Shown here piece after piece: positions 50,691-58,881 of a DNA stretch of 64,000 nt. The DNA is taken from positions 142,498 to 206,497 of the forward strand of contig NZ_NSGG01000014.1 of NCBI RefSeq assembly GCF_002295065.1, written 5' to 3'. The notes under the pieces are model-generated. The model did no database searches and was not told the DNA's origin. It saw only the letters and a list, made by a program, of their open reading frames with translations. The DNA is from Mesorhizobium sp. WSM3859 (GTDB lineage: Bacteria; Pseudomonadota; Alphaproteobacteria; Rhizobiales; Rhizobiaceae). The stretch's first letter is position 1; every line of letters starts with the position of its first letter. Made by a program: the position numbers and the translations under genes.

Positions 50691-53422
50691 GCCGCCCGGA
50701 CCTCCAATTGCAGGGTTTCGGCCGTCGTGTATGTCTGCAAAACGGCTCTCTCGATCAGCGGACGGTTGGTCGCGACGTGAGGCTCCACGACAAGATCAAT
50801 GTGTGTGCCGACAATCGGAACCACCTGCAGGTCGCCAAACACTTGATCCCACCCGATGGCGCGCGACATACCCGGGCGAACGCAGCGAAATAGGGTCCCT
50901 TGGACAGGAAGTGCGGTCTTGGGTTCCTCCAGCCATCGGAAAAATGCGCGAGCCCGCAAAACCTCCTGCAGTTCCAGCCTGATGCGGAAGCAGGCTCCAT
51001 TGAACTGGCCCTGGGTGTAACGGTCGATGGCGCGCGCCAAACGTGTTTCGTAACCCAATCTGACCGCGATCTTCGCCAGCGCGCGGCAGGCGACGCGCTG
51101 GAACGATATGCGGTTGGACCGCAGCCGGCGCACTGTACGGGTTATGGTGTCCCATAGGCGGCTGCGCTCGCCCTCAAGGCTTGTGTCGAGGATGCCGATG
51201 AACTTGACCGACCGTCCGGCTTTGAGCAGGCGCACGGCTACCTCCAGCGCGACGGCTCCGCCGAGCGAGTGGCCTAGAAGCCTGACATGGCCCGACGGCT
51301 GAGCTCGGTTGATTTGCTGGATCGCGGCTTCTGCCATGCTGGCGAGATCGCTCTGTCCGCGAAGGATGAGAGCGAGGCCGGGGTATCTGACTGGTACCAC
51401 TTTCGCGGTTTTTCCCATGGCGGAGGCAAAGGCGGCAAGGCTTGGACCGTAGCCGACCGATCCGGGAAACAGGAAAAGCAGCGGCGGGTTATGCTCGGGA
51501 GCGGCTTTGCCCGATGCGGCCGCCTGCGCCGCGACGACAGCCTTCACCATCTCGCCCGCGCTCATCCCGACGGTGAAACTCTCAAGGCCGAGCTCCTGGC
51601 CGATGAGATTCTCGATCTCCATCACGCAGTGCAGCAGCTTCAGCGAGTCTCCTCCTGCCTCGTCCCACCTGCCTACAGCCGCTCGGGTGTTGAGAACCTT
51701 GCCCCATGCTTTTTGTACCACCTTGGCGACCGCGGAATCGACATCCGAACCGACAGGATCGGGGGCGGTGTCCGGCCTCCTGGCGAGGAGATCCATTTTG
51801 CCTAGTTTGACTAGGTCGATCTTGCCGCCGTCGAGGCAGGGAATCTCGCTCACGCGGTGCAGCCGCAGGGGCCGCAGCGCTGCAGGCAGCGTCTCGGCAA
51901 TCAGCCGGCGCAGGTCCTCCACGAAATCCGGACCAGCGGCTTCGCCTGGAACGGCGAACGCGACCAGTTCGGCTGCCTCCGTCACGATCGCCACAGCGTC
52001 CTGAACCGATGCAGCGGATCGCAGCACTCTTTCGAGCTCGGCAGGCTCGATGCGTCGCCCGTTGACCTTTATCTGCCGCCCCTTCCGGCCAATGATCCTC
52101 AGCAAACCATCATTGTCCAACCGTACGAGATCACCGGTCGGAAAAATCCGCTCGCGCGGATTGTCGGGGTCCGCATCGACAGGGATGACCGCGCCATTCT
52201 CCCAATGCCCAAGCAGGACATAGGGGCTCTTGATCACGAGCTCTCCGGTTTCTCCGGGCGGGACGACGCCTCCTTCCTCATTGACGATCGAGAACGCGAT
52301 TCCCGGCAAAAGCCGCCCAACCGGCGCGTCGGGCTCGGTGTTCTGGGGGGCCGATGGCACGAACCATTGCGATCCTGTCGTTTCCGTGGACGAATAGCCG
52401 ATCTGGATGAGGCAATGCGCCGGGACGGCTTTGCGGAGAAGCGCAATGTCGGACCACAGTACTTTCTCGCCGCCGACGCGGACGACCCGAAGCGATCTGA
52501 ACGTATCGGCGCAGGCATCCGCCATCAGCGTCCGGAGCAATGCGGGTACGATGTACGTGATGGTCGTACCCTGGTCCTGCATCCGCGCGCGGACGCCGCG
52601 CAGCCCGACCGCCTCCAGTTCAACGAGCTGTAAGGTGGCCCCGGTGAGGACGGCCGCCAGAATCTCTCTGCAGCCGGCTATCGTGGCGAAGCCCGCCAAG
52701 GGGAGAAGAACGTCGTCCGAATTGATGTGACACGCCTCGACATATTGTTGCACGCGCCAAAGCAAGCTGCGCTGGCTGTTGACGATGCCCTTGGGGCGCC
52801 CTGTGCTGCCGGAGGTGTAAAGAATGATAGCCGGCCCATCGACGGAGGGCTGCGGAAGTGGCGTCGCCAGCAGGTCTCGCTCCGACGCCGAACTTGCGCC
52901 CATGTCGATCCATTGGACGTCTCCAGCCAGATCGGGGGGACAGTCTCCCATGCCCAGCATCGCGGAGAGCTTGGCCGCTGACATGATCTCCTTGATGCGA
53001 GGACTGGGATCTCTCGCATTGAGCGGAATCGAAATCCGGCCGGCTGCCATCGTGGCGAGCATGGCGACGACACTCCAGACGGAGCATGGCTGGCAGATTC
53101 CGACCGGCCTGCCTTCGGGAACGGCATTCGCAACGCGGCGGGATAGAATTTCGACGGCTGCGCCGAGCGCCGAATAGGAGAGTTCGTCCGCGCCGTCATT
53201 GATGGCGGTCTTGTGCGGATGTTGCCTGGCGAGGGTTTCAAGCCGAGGACCAATCCCCATGTCCGCAAACCCGGTTGGCAAAGGCAGGTATGGCCGCAGG
53301 GCAGGCCCGCCCCGGTCCAGAGCATAGTCGCGCACCTCTGCCCACCTGGGCGGCCTCGGCGGAAGAGGAGCCTCGTCAAGATCCTGGGCCGCTGCTTGTG
53401 CCTTCACATATGCCGGGAGCAT
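50687..53422 (-). CDS. NRPS-like protein: adenylation, carrier, thioesterase
   Basis: A 911-residue protein in three parts. The adenylation domain (about 55-545) has LYTSGSTGRPKG (201-212), GYSSTETTG, FPTGDLVRLDNDGLLRIIGRKGRQIKVNGRRIEP and a final lysine in DGGKIDL (K534). The carrier domain (560-632) has the pantetheine serine S593 in WDEAGGDSLKLL. The thioesterase (645-911) has GHSLGG (717-722), D747 and H875 in GTHID. There is no condensation domain, so it activates, holds and releases one unit. The substrate is unknown. It is the first gene of the minus-strand operon, divergent from the epimerase at 53569; ATG 53422 has only a weak ribosome site. Confidence 0.88.
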   Translation of the reverse strand: MLPAYVKAQAAAQDLDEAPLPPRPPRWAEVRDYALDRGGPALRPYLPLPTGFADMGIGPRLETLARQHPHKTAINDGADELSYSALGAAVEILSRRVANAVPEGRPVGICQPCSVWSVVAMLATMAAGRISIPLNARDPSPRIKEIMSAAKLSAMLGMGDCPPDLAGDVQWIDMGASSASERDLLATPLPQPSVDGPAIILYTSGSTGRPKGIVNSQRSLLWRVQQYVEACHINSDDVLLPLAGFATIAGCREILAAVLTGATLQLVELEAVGLRGVRARMQDQGTTITYIVPALLRTLMADACADTFRSLRVVRVGGEKVLWSDIALLRKAVPAHCLIQIGYSSTETTGSQWFVPSAPQNTEPDAPVGRLLPGIAFSIVNEEGGVVPPGETGELVIKSPYVLLGHWENGAVIPVDADPDNPRERIFPTGDLVRLDNDGLLRIIGRKGRQIKVNGRRIEPAELERVLRSAASVQDAVAIVTEAAELVAFAVPGEAAGPDFVEDLRRLIAETLPAALRPLRLHRVSEIPCLDGGKIDLVKLGKMDLLARRPDTAPDPVGSDVDSAVAKVVQKAWGKVLNTRAAVGRWDEAGGDSLKLLHCVMEIENLIGQELGLESFTVGMSAGEMVKAVVAAQAAASGKAAPEHNPPLLFLFPGSVGYGPSLAAFASAMGKTAKVVPVRYPGLALILRGQSDLASMAEAAIQQINRAQPSGHVRLLGHSLGGAVALEVAVRLLKAGRSVKFIGILDTSLEGERSRLWDTITRTVRRLRSNRISFQRVACRALAKIAVRLGYETRLARAIDRYTQGQFNGACFRIRLELQEVLRARAFFRWLEEPKTALPVQGTLFRCVRPGMSRAIGWDQVFGDLQVVPIVGTHIDLVVEPHVATNRPLIERAVLQTYTTAETLQLEVRAA

Positions 53423-53568
53423 GGCTTGCCTGAGCTAGAGATGAAGTTTGGTTATGGCTCTGCGCAAGAGATGTTTCATCGATCATTCTGATGATGCTTC
53501 CGGGGACAAAGAGAGGCGAGGGTGGATTCGGGTGTGAATCGGGTCACAGCTTAACGTCAGGGATTGCC

Positions 53569-54588
53569 GTGACATCAAACAGGCCTGTTCTTGTCACCGG
53601 CGCAGCGGGCTTCATCGGCTTTCATCTATGCCGGAGGTTGCTGTGCGACGGTTGGCAAGTTGTCGGGCTCGATTCCATGAGTGCATACTACGACGTCGAC
53701 CTGAAGCGAGCCCGGCTCGATCAGTTGGAAGAATTTCCGCATTTCCGGTTCGAGCATGTCGATCTCGCCGATCGTGAACGCGTTTCGGCGCTCTTTGCCT
53801 CGGTTGATCCGGAAATCGTCGTCAATCTCGCAGCCCAGGCCGGCGTTCGTCATTCGCTCACCAGTCCCTACGCGTACGGCGAGAGCAATCTGAGCGGATT
53901 CCTCAATGTCCTGGAAGGATGCCGCCACGCCTCGGTCGGCCACCTGGTCTACGCATCCTCGAGCTCGATCTATGGCGGCAGTACGCGAATGCCGTTCTCC
54001 GTTCACGACTCCGCCGATCACCCGCTCAGCCTCTACGCGGCCAGCAAGAAGGCCAACGAGTTGATGGCCCATACCTACAGCCATCTTCTCCGACTGCCGA
54101 CGACCGGTTTGCGGTTCTTCACGGTCTACGGGCCATGGGGCCGCCCCGACATGGCCCTGTTTATCTTTACCAAGGCCATACTTGCAGGTGAGCCCATCGA
54201 CGTCTTCAACCACGGCAACATGCAGCGGGACTTCACCTATATCGATGATGTCATCGAAGGCCTGATCCGCATCATGCAACTGCCTGCCACGCCCGACAAG
54301 AACTGGAGCAGTGCCGCTCCTGACCCGGCGACCAGCAATGCGCCGTTCAGGATCCACAACATCGGCGGCAGTTCGCCGGTTGAGCTGAACCATTTGATCG
54401 AACTGCTGGAAGACGCGCTGGGCAAAAGAGCGAAACGCAACTGCATGCCGCTCCAGCCGGGTGATGTGCCCGCGACCTATGCCGATGTCAGCTCACTTGA
54501 GGAAGCGATCGGCTTCAGGCCGAGAATTCCGATCGAGATCGGCGTCCGGCGTTTCGTGGAATGGTATCGGGGATTTTATCAAGTCTGA
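53569..54588 (+). CDS. UDP-glucuronate 4-epimerase-like NAD-dependent epimerase
   Basis: A 339-residue extended short-chain dehydrogenase. The NAD site is VTGAAGFIGFHLCRRLL, then GLDSMSAYYDVDLKRARL, QAGVRHSLTSPYAYGESNLSGFLNVLE, the Ser-Tyr-Lys triad (YASSSSIYGG, YAASKKANEL) and FTVYGPWGRPDMALFIFTKAILAGEPIDVFN. These are hallmarks of UDP-GlcA 4-epimerases (LspL/CapI type), which make UDP-galacturonic acid. GTG 53569 with AGGGA 7 bases upstream is the best start; the frame from 53491 has a non-conserved tail. Confidence 0.86.
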   Translation: MTSNRPVLVTGAAGFIGFHLCRRLLCDGWQVVGLDSMSAYYDVDLKRARLDQLEEFPHFRFEHVDLADRERVSALFASVDPEIVVNLAAQAGVRHSLTSPYAYGESNLSGFLNVLEGCRHASVGHLVYASSSSIYGGSTRMPFSVHDSADHPLSLYAASKKANELMAHTYSHLLRLPTTGLRFFTVYGPWGRPDMALFIFTKAILAGEPIDVFNHGNMQRDFTYIDDVIEGLIRIMQLPATPDKNWSSAAPDPATSNAPFRIHNIGGSSPVELNHLIELLEDALGKRAKRNCMPLQPGDVPATYADVSSLEEAIGFRPRIPIEIGVRRFVEWYRGFYQV

Positions 54589-54722
54589 TCCGGACTGCTT
54601 CGGAATCCCAATGCAGTCGAAGTTGCCTATTCGGCTCGAATTATCGCTTTTGTCGATTGTCACCGTGAAAGCATGGCAGGGCATGGCCATAAGTATATTT
54701 CCGGAGAGAGCTTCCCTCAATA

Positions 54723-55772
54723 CTACTGGTGTGTCCTCAGCGCCGAAGGTGGCTCGACCTTCGCCGCGAACGCCGCCGCAAGCACTTCGGCCCCGCGGGC
54801 CGAGGACATCTGCTCCCGATTGGCGCACCACCATTCGGCCAGGCGAGTGAGGCCTTCGTCGAGGCCGACGGCTGCCTTGAAGCCCAACATCTTCTCTGCC
54901 TTCGAGGTGTCAGCGAGGCGCCGTGAAACCGGGTTTACCTTGCGCTCGGGCCCGTACTCCGGCTGGAGGTTGGAGCCCATCACGCGCAGGAGCGCGCCGG
55001 CGAGGTCGTTCAGGCTGGTCTCCACGCCGCTGGCCACGTTGAACACGTCGTCCTCCACGTCCGACAGCAGGGCCAGGATGTTGGCTCGGGCAACGTCCTC
55101 GATATAGACGAAATCCATGGTGGTGGATCCGTCGCCGAGTATAAGCGGCGGCTGGCCGGCGTTGATGCGGTCCATCCAGCGGATCAGAACTTCGGTATAC
55201 TTGCCGTGCAGGTCCATGCGCGGGCCGTACACGTTGAAATAGCGCAGCGCCACGTAGGGCAGGCCGTACATGTCGTTGAACGAGCGCAACAGGCCTTCCA
55301 GCATGACTTTGCTGGCGCCGTACCATGTGCGGTTGTTGTACGGGTGGTGGCTCTCTTCGGTCGGAAAGCGGTCGGCCAGGCCGTAGATCGAGGCCGAGGA
55401 GGCAGCGCAGATCTTCTTCACACCCTTGGCCTGGGCGGCCTCAATGACATTGTAGCTGCCGTCGCACATGACGCCGAGGGCTTCGCGAGGTTCGGCGGCG
55501 CAAGCGATAACCCTCAGGGTTGCCATGTGGATGACGGCGTCCATGCCGTCGGTGGCCTTGTGGACAGCCTTCACGTCGCGAATGTCGCCTTCGATGAGTT
55601 CGACGCGTGGGTCCTGCAGGGCGTCCTTGACGTTGTGCAAGCTGCCGCGGACCAAATTGTCGAGGATCACGATCTTTTCCGGCGCGTGCTCTTTAAGCAG
55701 CAGGTCGATTGTGGTCGAGCCGATCAGACCGCAGCCGCCGGTCACCAGGATGCGAGCGCCTTCAAGTTTCAT
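54723..55772 (-). CDS. NAD-dependent sugar epimerase/dehydratase
   Basis: A 349-residue extended short-chain dehydrogenase: RILVTGGCGLIGSTTIDLL at the start, then VIHMATLRVIACAAEPREALGV, the triad in AASSASIYG and YGASKVMLEGLL, and YFNVYGPRMDLHGKYTEVLIRWMDRI. It resembles UDP-HexNAc epimerases such as WbpP, but the exact substrate is not set. AGGAAA precedes ATG 55772; ATG 55787 is also in frame. It is the last gene of the minus-strand uronic-acid set. Confidence 0.84.
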   Translation of the reverse strand: MKLEGARILVTGGCGLIGSTTIDLLLKEHAPEKIVILDNLVRGSLHNVKDALQDPRVELIEGDIRDVKAVHKATDGMDAVIHMATLRVIACAAEPREALGVMCDGSYNVIEAAQAKGVKKICAASSASIYGLADRFPTEESHHPYNNRTWYGASKVMLEGLLRSFNDMYGLPYVALRYFNVYGPRMDLHGKYTEVLIRWMDRINAGQPPLILGDGSTTMDFVYIEDVARANILALLSDVEDDVFNVASGVETSLNDLAGALLRVMGSNLQPEYGPERKVNPVSRRLADTSKAEKMLGFKAAVGLDEGLTRLAEWWCANREQMSSARGAEVLAAAFAAKVEPPSALRTHQ

Positions 55773-55838
55773 CGTATTTCCTATCATCGTTTGGAGGTGC
55801 CTTGGCAGGCATGTTTCAGACTGTGCGGGGGCCGCTGA

Positions 55839-56942
55839 TCAAACGCTCGCTTGTAGTTCCTTGACCGCGGCCACGACCACGTCCTGCTGTTGCTCCGTGA
55901 ACTCCGGGAACATGGGCAGGGACAGAACCTCGGCGGCGGCCTTTTCAGCATGCGGGAACTGACCCTGCTTGTAGCCAAGGTCGGCATAGGCGGGCAGCAG
56001 GTGCACCGGGATGGGATAGTGGATACCCGACTGGATCCCCTGCGCGTTGAGCGCCTCCTGCCAACGGGCGCGGTCGGGCGTGCGGATGGCGTAAATGTGG
56101 TAGACATGGCGCACATCGTCTCGGACGAACGGGGTCGCCAGGCCGGTGCCGGCGAACATGGCGTCATAGCGGGCGGCCGTGGCGCGGCGCCGTTCGGTCC
56201 ATCGGTCCAGGTGCTTGAGCTTTACGCGCAGGACAGCCCCCTGAAGGCCTTCCAAGCGATAGTTGTAGCCCTTGAGTTCATGATGGTACTTCCGCTCTGC
56301 GCCCCAGTCGCGCAGCATGCGGACCGCACGGTGGTGGTCGGCGCTGTCGGTGGTGAGCATCCCGCCTTCACCGTAGGCGCCGAGGTTCTTGCCGGGATAG
56401 AAGCTGAAGGCCGCCATGTCGCCGATGGCGCCCACCCGCTTGCCCTTGTATTCCGCGCCATGCGCCTGGCAAGCGTCTTCGAGCACCACCAGGCCGTGCT
56501 TTCGGGCGACGGCCATGATCGGGTCCATGTCGGCCGGCTGGCCGTAGAGATGGATCGGGATAATCGCCTTGGTGGCCGGCGTGATCGCGGCTTCGATCTG
56601 GGCCGGGTCGATGGTGTAGGTCGCAGGATCGATATCGACCAGAACGGGTGTCGCGCCTGTGTAGTAAATGGCCGCCACCGTCGCAACGAAGGTGAAGGGG
56701 GAGGTGATCACCTCGTCGCCCGGCCCGATCCCGGCGGCAAGCAGGCCCAGATGCAGGGCGCTGGTGCCGGTGTTGACGCCGATGCCGAAGGCCGCTTGCG
56801 AGTAGGCAGCGAATTCCTTTTCGAATTCAGCGACGTCGGTGCCCAAGGTGAACTGACAGGTCTCCAGGGTGCGCTGAATGGCGGCATCTACCTCGAGCTT
56901 GATCGAAGCGTATTGGGTTTTCAGATCGACAAACGGGATCAT
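55839..56942 (-). CDS. wbpE: PLP aminotransferase, WbpE-like
   Basis: A 367-residue DegT/DnrJ/EryC1 enzyme: FVDLKTQYASIKLEVDAAI, GPGDEVITSPFTFVATVAAIYYTGATPVLVDID, VLEDACQAHGAEYKGKRVGAIGDMAAFSFYPGKNLGAYGEGG with the PLP lysine near 186, and SGIHYPIPVHLLPAY. It is close to WbpE/WlbC, which aminates C3 of UDP-3-keto-GlcNAcA. ATG 56942 overlaps the stop of the dehydrogenase gene (TAATG), matching that pathway, where the two enzymes act in series. Confidence 0.86.
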   Translation of the reverse strand: MIPFVDLKTQYASIKLEVDAAIQRTLETCQFTLGTDVAEFEKEFAAYSQAAFGIGVNTGTSALHLGLLAAGIGPGDEVITSPFTFVATVAAIYYTGATPVLVDIDPATYTIDPAQIEAAITPATKAIIPIHLYGQPADMDPIMAVARKHGLVVLEDACQAHGAEYKGKRVGAIGDMAAFSFYPGKNLGAYGEGGMLTTDSADHHRAVRMLRDWGAERKYHHELKGYNYRLEGLQGAVLRVKLKHLDRWTERRRATAARYDAMFAGTGLATPFVRDDVRHVYHIYAIRTPDRARWQEALNAQGIQSGIHYPIPVHLLPAYADLGYKQGQFPHAEKAAAEVLSLPMFPEFTEQQQDVVVAAVKELQASV

Positions 56943-57967
56943 TACGCAGCGTCTTTGCGTCGCAGGTGAATGGTTTCGCCACGCCCACGCATGGAACTGG
57001 TGGCGGCTTCGATGATTTCCACCACGCGCAGGCCAAGCCGGCCATCGGCGGTCGGAACCTTCTTTTCGATGATGCAGTCGATCCACTCTTGGGCGGCGAT
57101 GCGCAGGGCCTCGGTGGAGTCGAGCTTGGGCGCCCACATGTCGCCCGTCCGGTAGCCGACCCGCATCTCGTGGATCTTGGCCGGGTCATCGGTGAAGGAG
57201 ACGCCCTTGTCGTAGACCTTGACCTTCTCTGAGGGCTCCAGATCATCGTAAGTGATCATCTTGTTGGAGCCGCCGACCAGGATGTTGCGCACCTTCACCG
57301 GAGCCAGCCAACTCACGTTGATGTGGGCAATCATGCCGGAGTCGTAGAACAGTGAAATGTAAGCCAGATTTTCCGGAGTGCCGGGGAAATGATTGATACC
57401 GCTGGCCGAAACCGCGTTCGGATGCTCTTCGAACAGATGGTCGATGATCGCGAAGTCGTGGACCGCCAAGTCGGAGATGACGTTCACGTCCTTCTGGAAG
57501 AGGCCCAGATTAACCCGGGTGGCGTCGTAATAATACACCTGGCCGAGGTCGCCGGCGGCGACGACCTCGCGCATCTTCCGGACTGCGCCGGTGTAAATGA
57601 AGGTGTGATCGACAATCAGGGTCAATCCGCGCCTGTCGGCCTCATTGACCAGCATCCTGGCCTGTAGCGAGGTTTCGGTCATCGGCTTTTCGAGCCAGAG
57701 ATGCTTGCCGGCCTTCAGTGCTGACATGCCCAGTTCGAAATGGCTATTGACCGGCGTTGCCACGGCGATGGCGTCGATCTCGGGATCCTGGAACAGTGCC
57801 TGGACGTCGCCGGTGGTCTGTACACCCGGATAGCGGCGCTCCACCAACTCACGCTTCTTGGAGTCCAAGTCGGCAACTATGCGCACCCGGGCATTGGGAA
57901 GCTCCATGAAGTTGCGCATGAGGTTCGGCCCCCAGTAGCCGTAACCAATGATGCCGATATTGATCAT
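56942..57967 (-). CDS. wbpB: Gfo/Idh/MocA oxidoreductase, WbpB-like
   Basis: A 341-residue NAD-dependent oxidoreductase: IGIIGYGYWGPNLMRNF (NAD-binding glycine motif), VATPVNSHFELGMSALKAGKHLWLEKPMTET with the conserved E-K-P, and SDLAVHDFAIIDHLF. In the WbpB/WlbA role it oxidises C3 of UDP-GlcNAcA. ATG 57967 is the family start. The frame runs on upstream to 58120, but that part is basic and non-conserved. About 250 bases separate it from the acetyltransferase gene. Confidence 0.86.
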   Translation of the reverse strand: MINIGIIGYGYWGPNLMRNFMELPNARVRIVADLDSKKRELVERRYPGVQTTGDVQALFQDPEIDAIAVATPVNSHFELGMSALKAGKHLWLEKPMTETSLQARMLVNEADRRGLTLIVDHTFIYTGAVRKMREVVAAGDLGQVYYYDATRVNLGLFQKDVNVISDLAVHDFAIIDHLFEEHPNAVSASGINHFPGTPENLAYISLFYDSGMIAHINVSWLAPVKVRNILVGGSNKMITYDDLEPSEKVKVYDKGVSFTDDPAKIHEMRVGYRTGDMWAPKLDSTEALRIAAQEWIDCIIEKKVPTADGRLGLRVVEIIEAATSSMRGRGETIHLRRKDAA

Positions 57968-58215
57968 TGTGGTTTGCCCCTTTTCCACGTGCCCCGTTCG
58001 CCGGAGGCTGGAGACCCCGTTGAACGCCCCGTCGTTGGTTGAGAAGGAAGCGACCGTTGATCGTCCAACGTCGCGCCCTCTCGACCTCTTCAGCTTGTTA
58101 GTCTGAAGCCGCGAAGCCATGTGGTCACTATGGCCGTTGGGTCATCTACACCCAGCCGGGATCATCCAGCCAGGCGAGGGCAGGCGTCGGAACTACCTCA
58201 AACGATGAGGGTTAG

Positions 58216-58698
58216 TCAGCCCTTGGGGGTCCTTGTGTCTCCGACCACGCGGGCCGGTACGCCGGTAGCGATCGCGAAGTCGGGGATATCACGGGTGACG
58301 ACGGCGCCGGCGCCGATCAATGCCCGCTCGCCGATGGTCACGCCAGGTGTGATGGTGACATTGGAGCCGACGGAAGCGCCTTTCTTGACCAGGGTCGGCT
58401 CGACCGTCCAGTCGGCTTCACTCTGGGCGCTCCCGTCCACGTTGGTGGCTCGAGGATGGCGGTCGTTGGTGAACATCACCCCGTGGCCTATGAACACCTC
58501 GTCCTCGATGGTCACGCCCTCGCAGATGAAAGTATGCGAGGAAATCTTGCAGCGCTCGCCGACGTAGGAATTCTTCTGAATCTCGACGAAGGCGCCGATG
58601 CGGGAGCCGTTGCCGACCTCGCAGCCGTAGAGGTTCACCAGGTTGGGGTGATGGATGACGACCTCGCCACGCAGCACCACACTGTCCGAAATCGGCAT
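58216..58698 (-). CDS. wbpD: hexapeptide N-acetyltransferase, WbpD-like
   Basis: A 160-residue left-handed beta-helix acyltransferase with I-G-x-x-x-x-I/V repeats (YGCEVGNGSRIGAFVEIQKNSYVG, ISSHTFICEGVTIEDEVFIGHGVMF, IGERALIGAGAVVTRDIPDFAIATGVPARVVG). WbpD/WlbB enzymes acetylate the C3 amino group to give UDP-2,3-diacetamido-glucuronic acid. It is first in the minus-strand set with wbpB and wbpE. The UDP-GlcNAc 6-dehydrogenase (wbpA) that should start the pathway is not in the window. Confidence 0.87.
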   Translation of the reverse strand: MPISDSVVLRGEVVIHHPNLVNLYGCEVGNGSRIGAFVEIQKNSYVGERCKISSHTFICEGVTIEDEVFIGHGVMFTNDRHPRATNVDGSAQSEADWTVEPTLVKKGASVGSNVTITPGVTIGERALIGAGAVVTRDIPDFAIATGVPARVVGDTRTPKG

Positions 58699-58881
58699 CG
58701 CTTCCCCCCGTGGAACTGTCAGTCTCGCGCCATAACCGCCGCCCTCGGAGCCCCGCTCAAGATCAGATAGCAGCGATTGTGACAGTTTTTATCTAACCTG
58801 CCTTGGCGCTTGGCAAGCCTTGGCCACTCGGGATAACAGGTTTTAGGGCAGGCTGCGACTGCGGGAAGGATACCGGAGACG

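Noticed and set aside
45805..53422. Exosortase/PEP-CTERM system
   Set aside because: The ligase and amidotransferase resemble partners of that system, but no exosortase membrane protein or PEP-CTERM tail was seen in the window.
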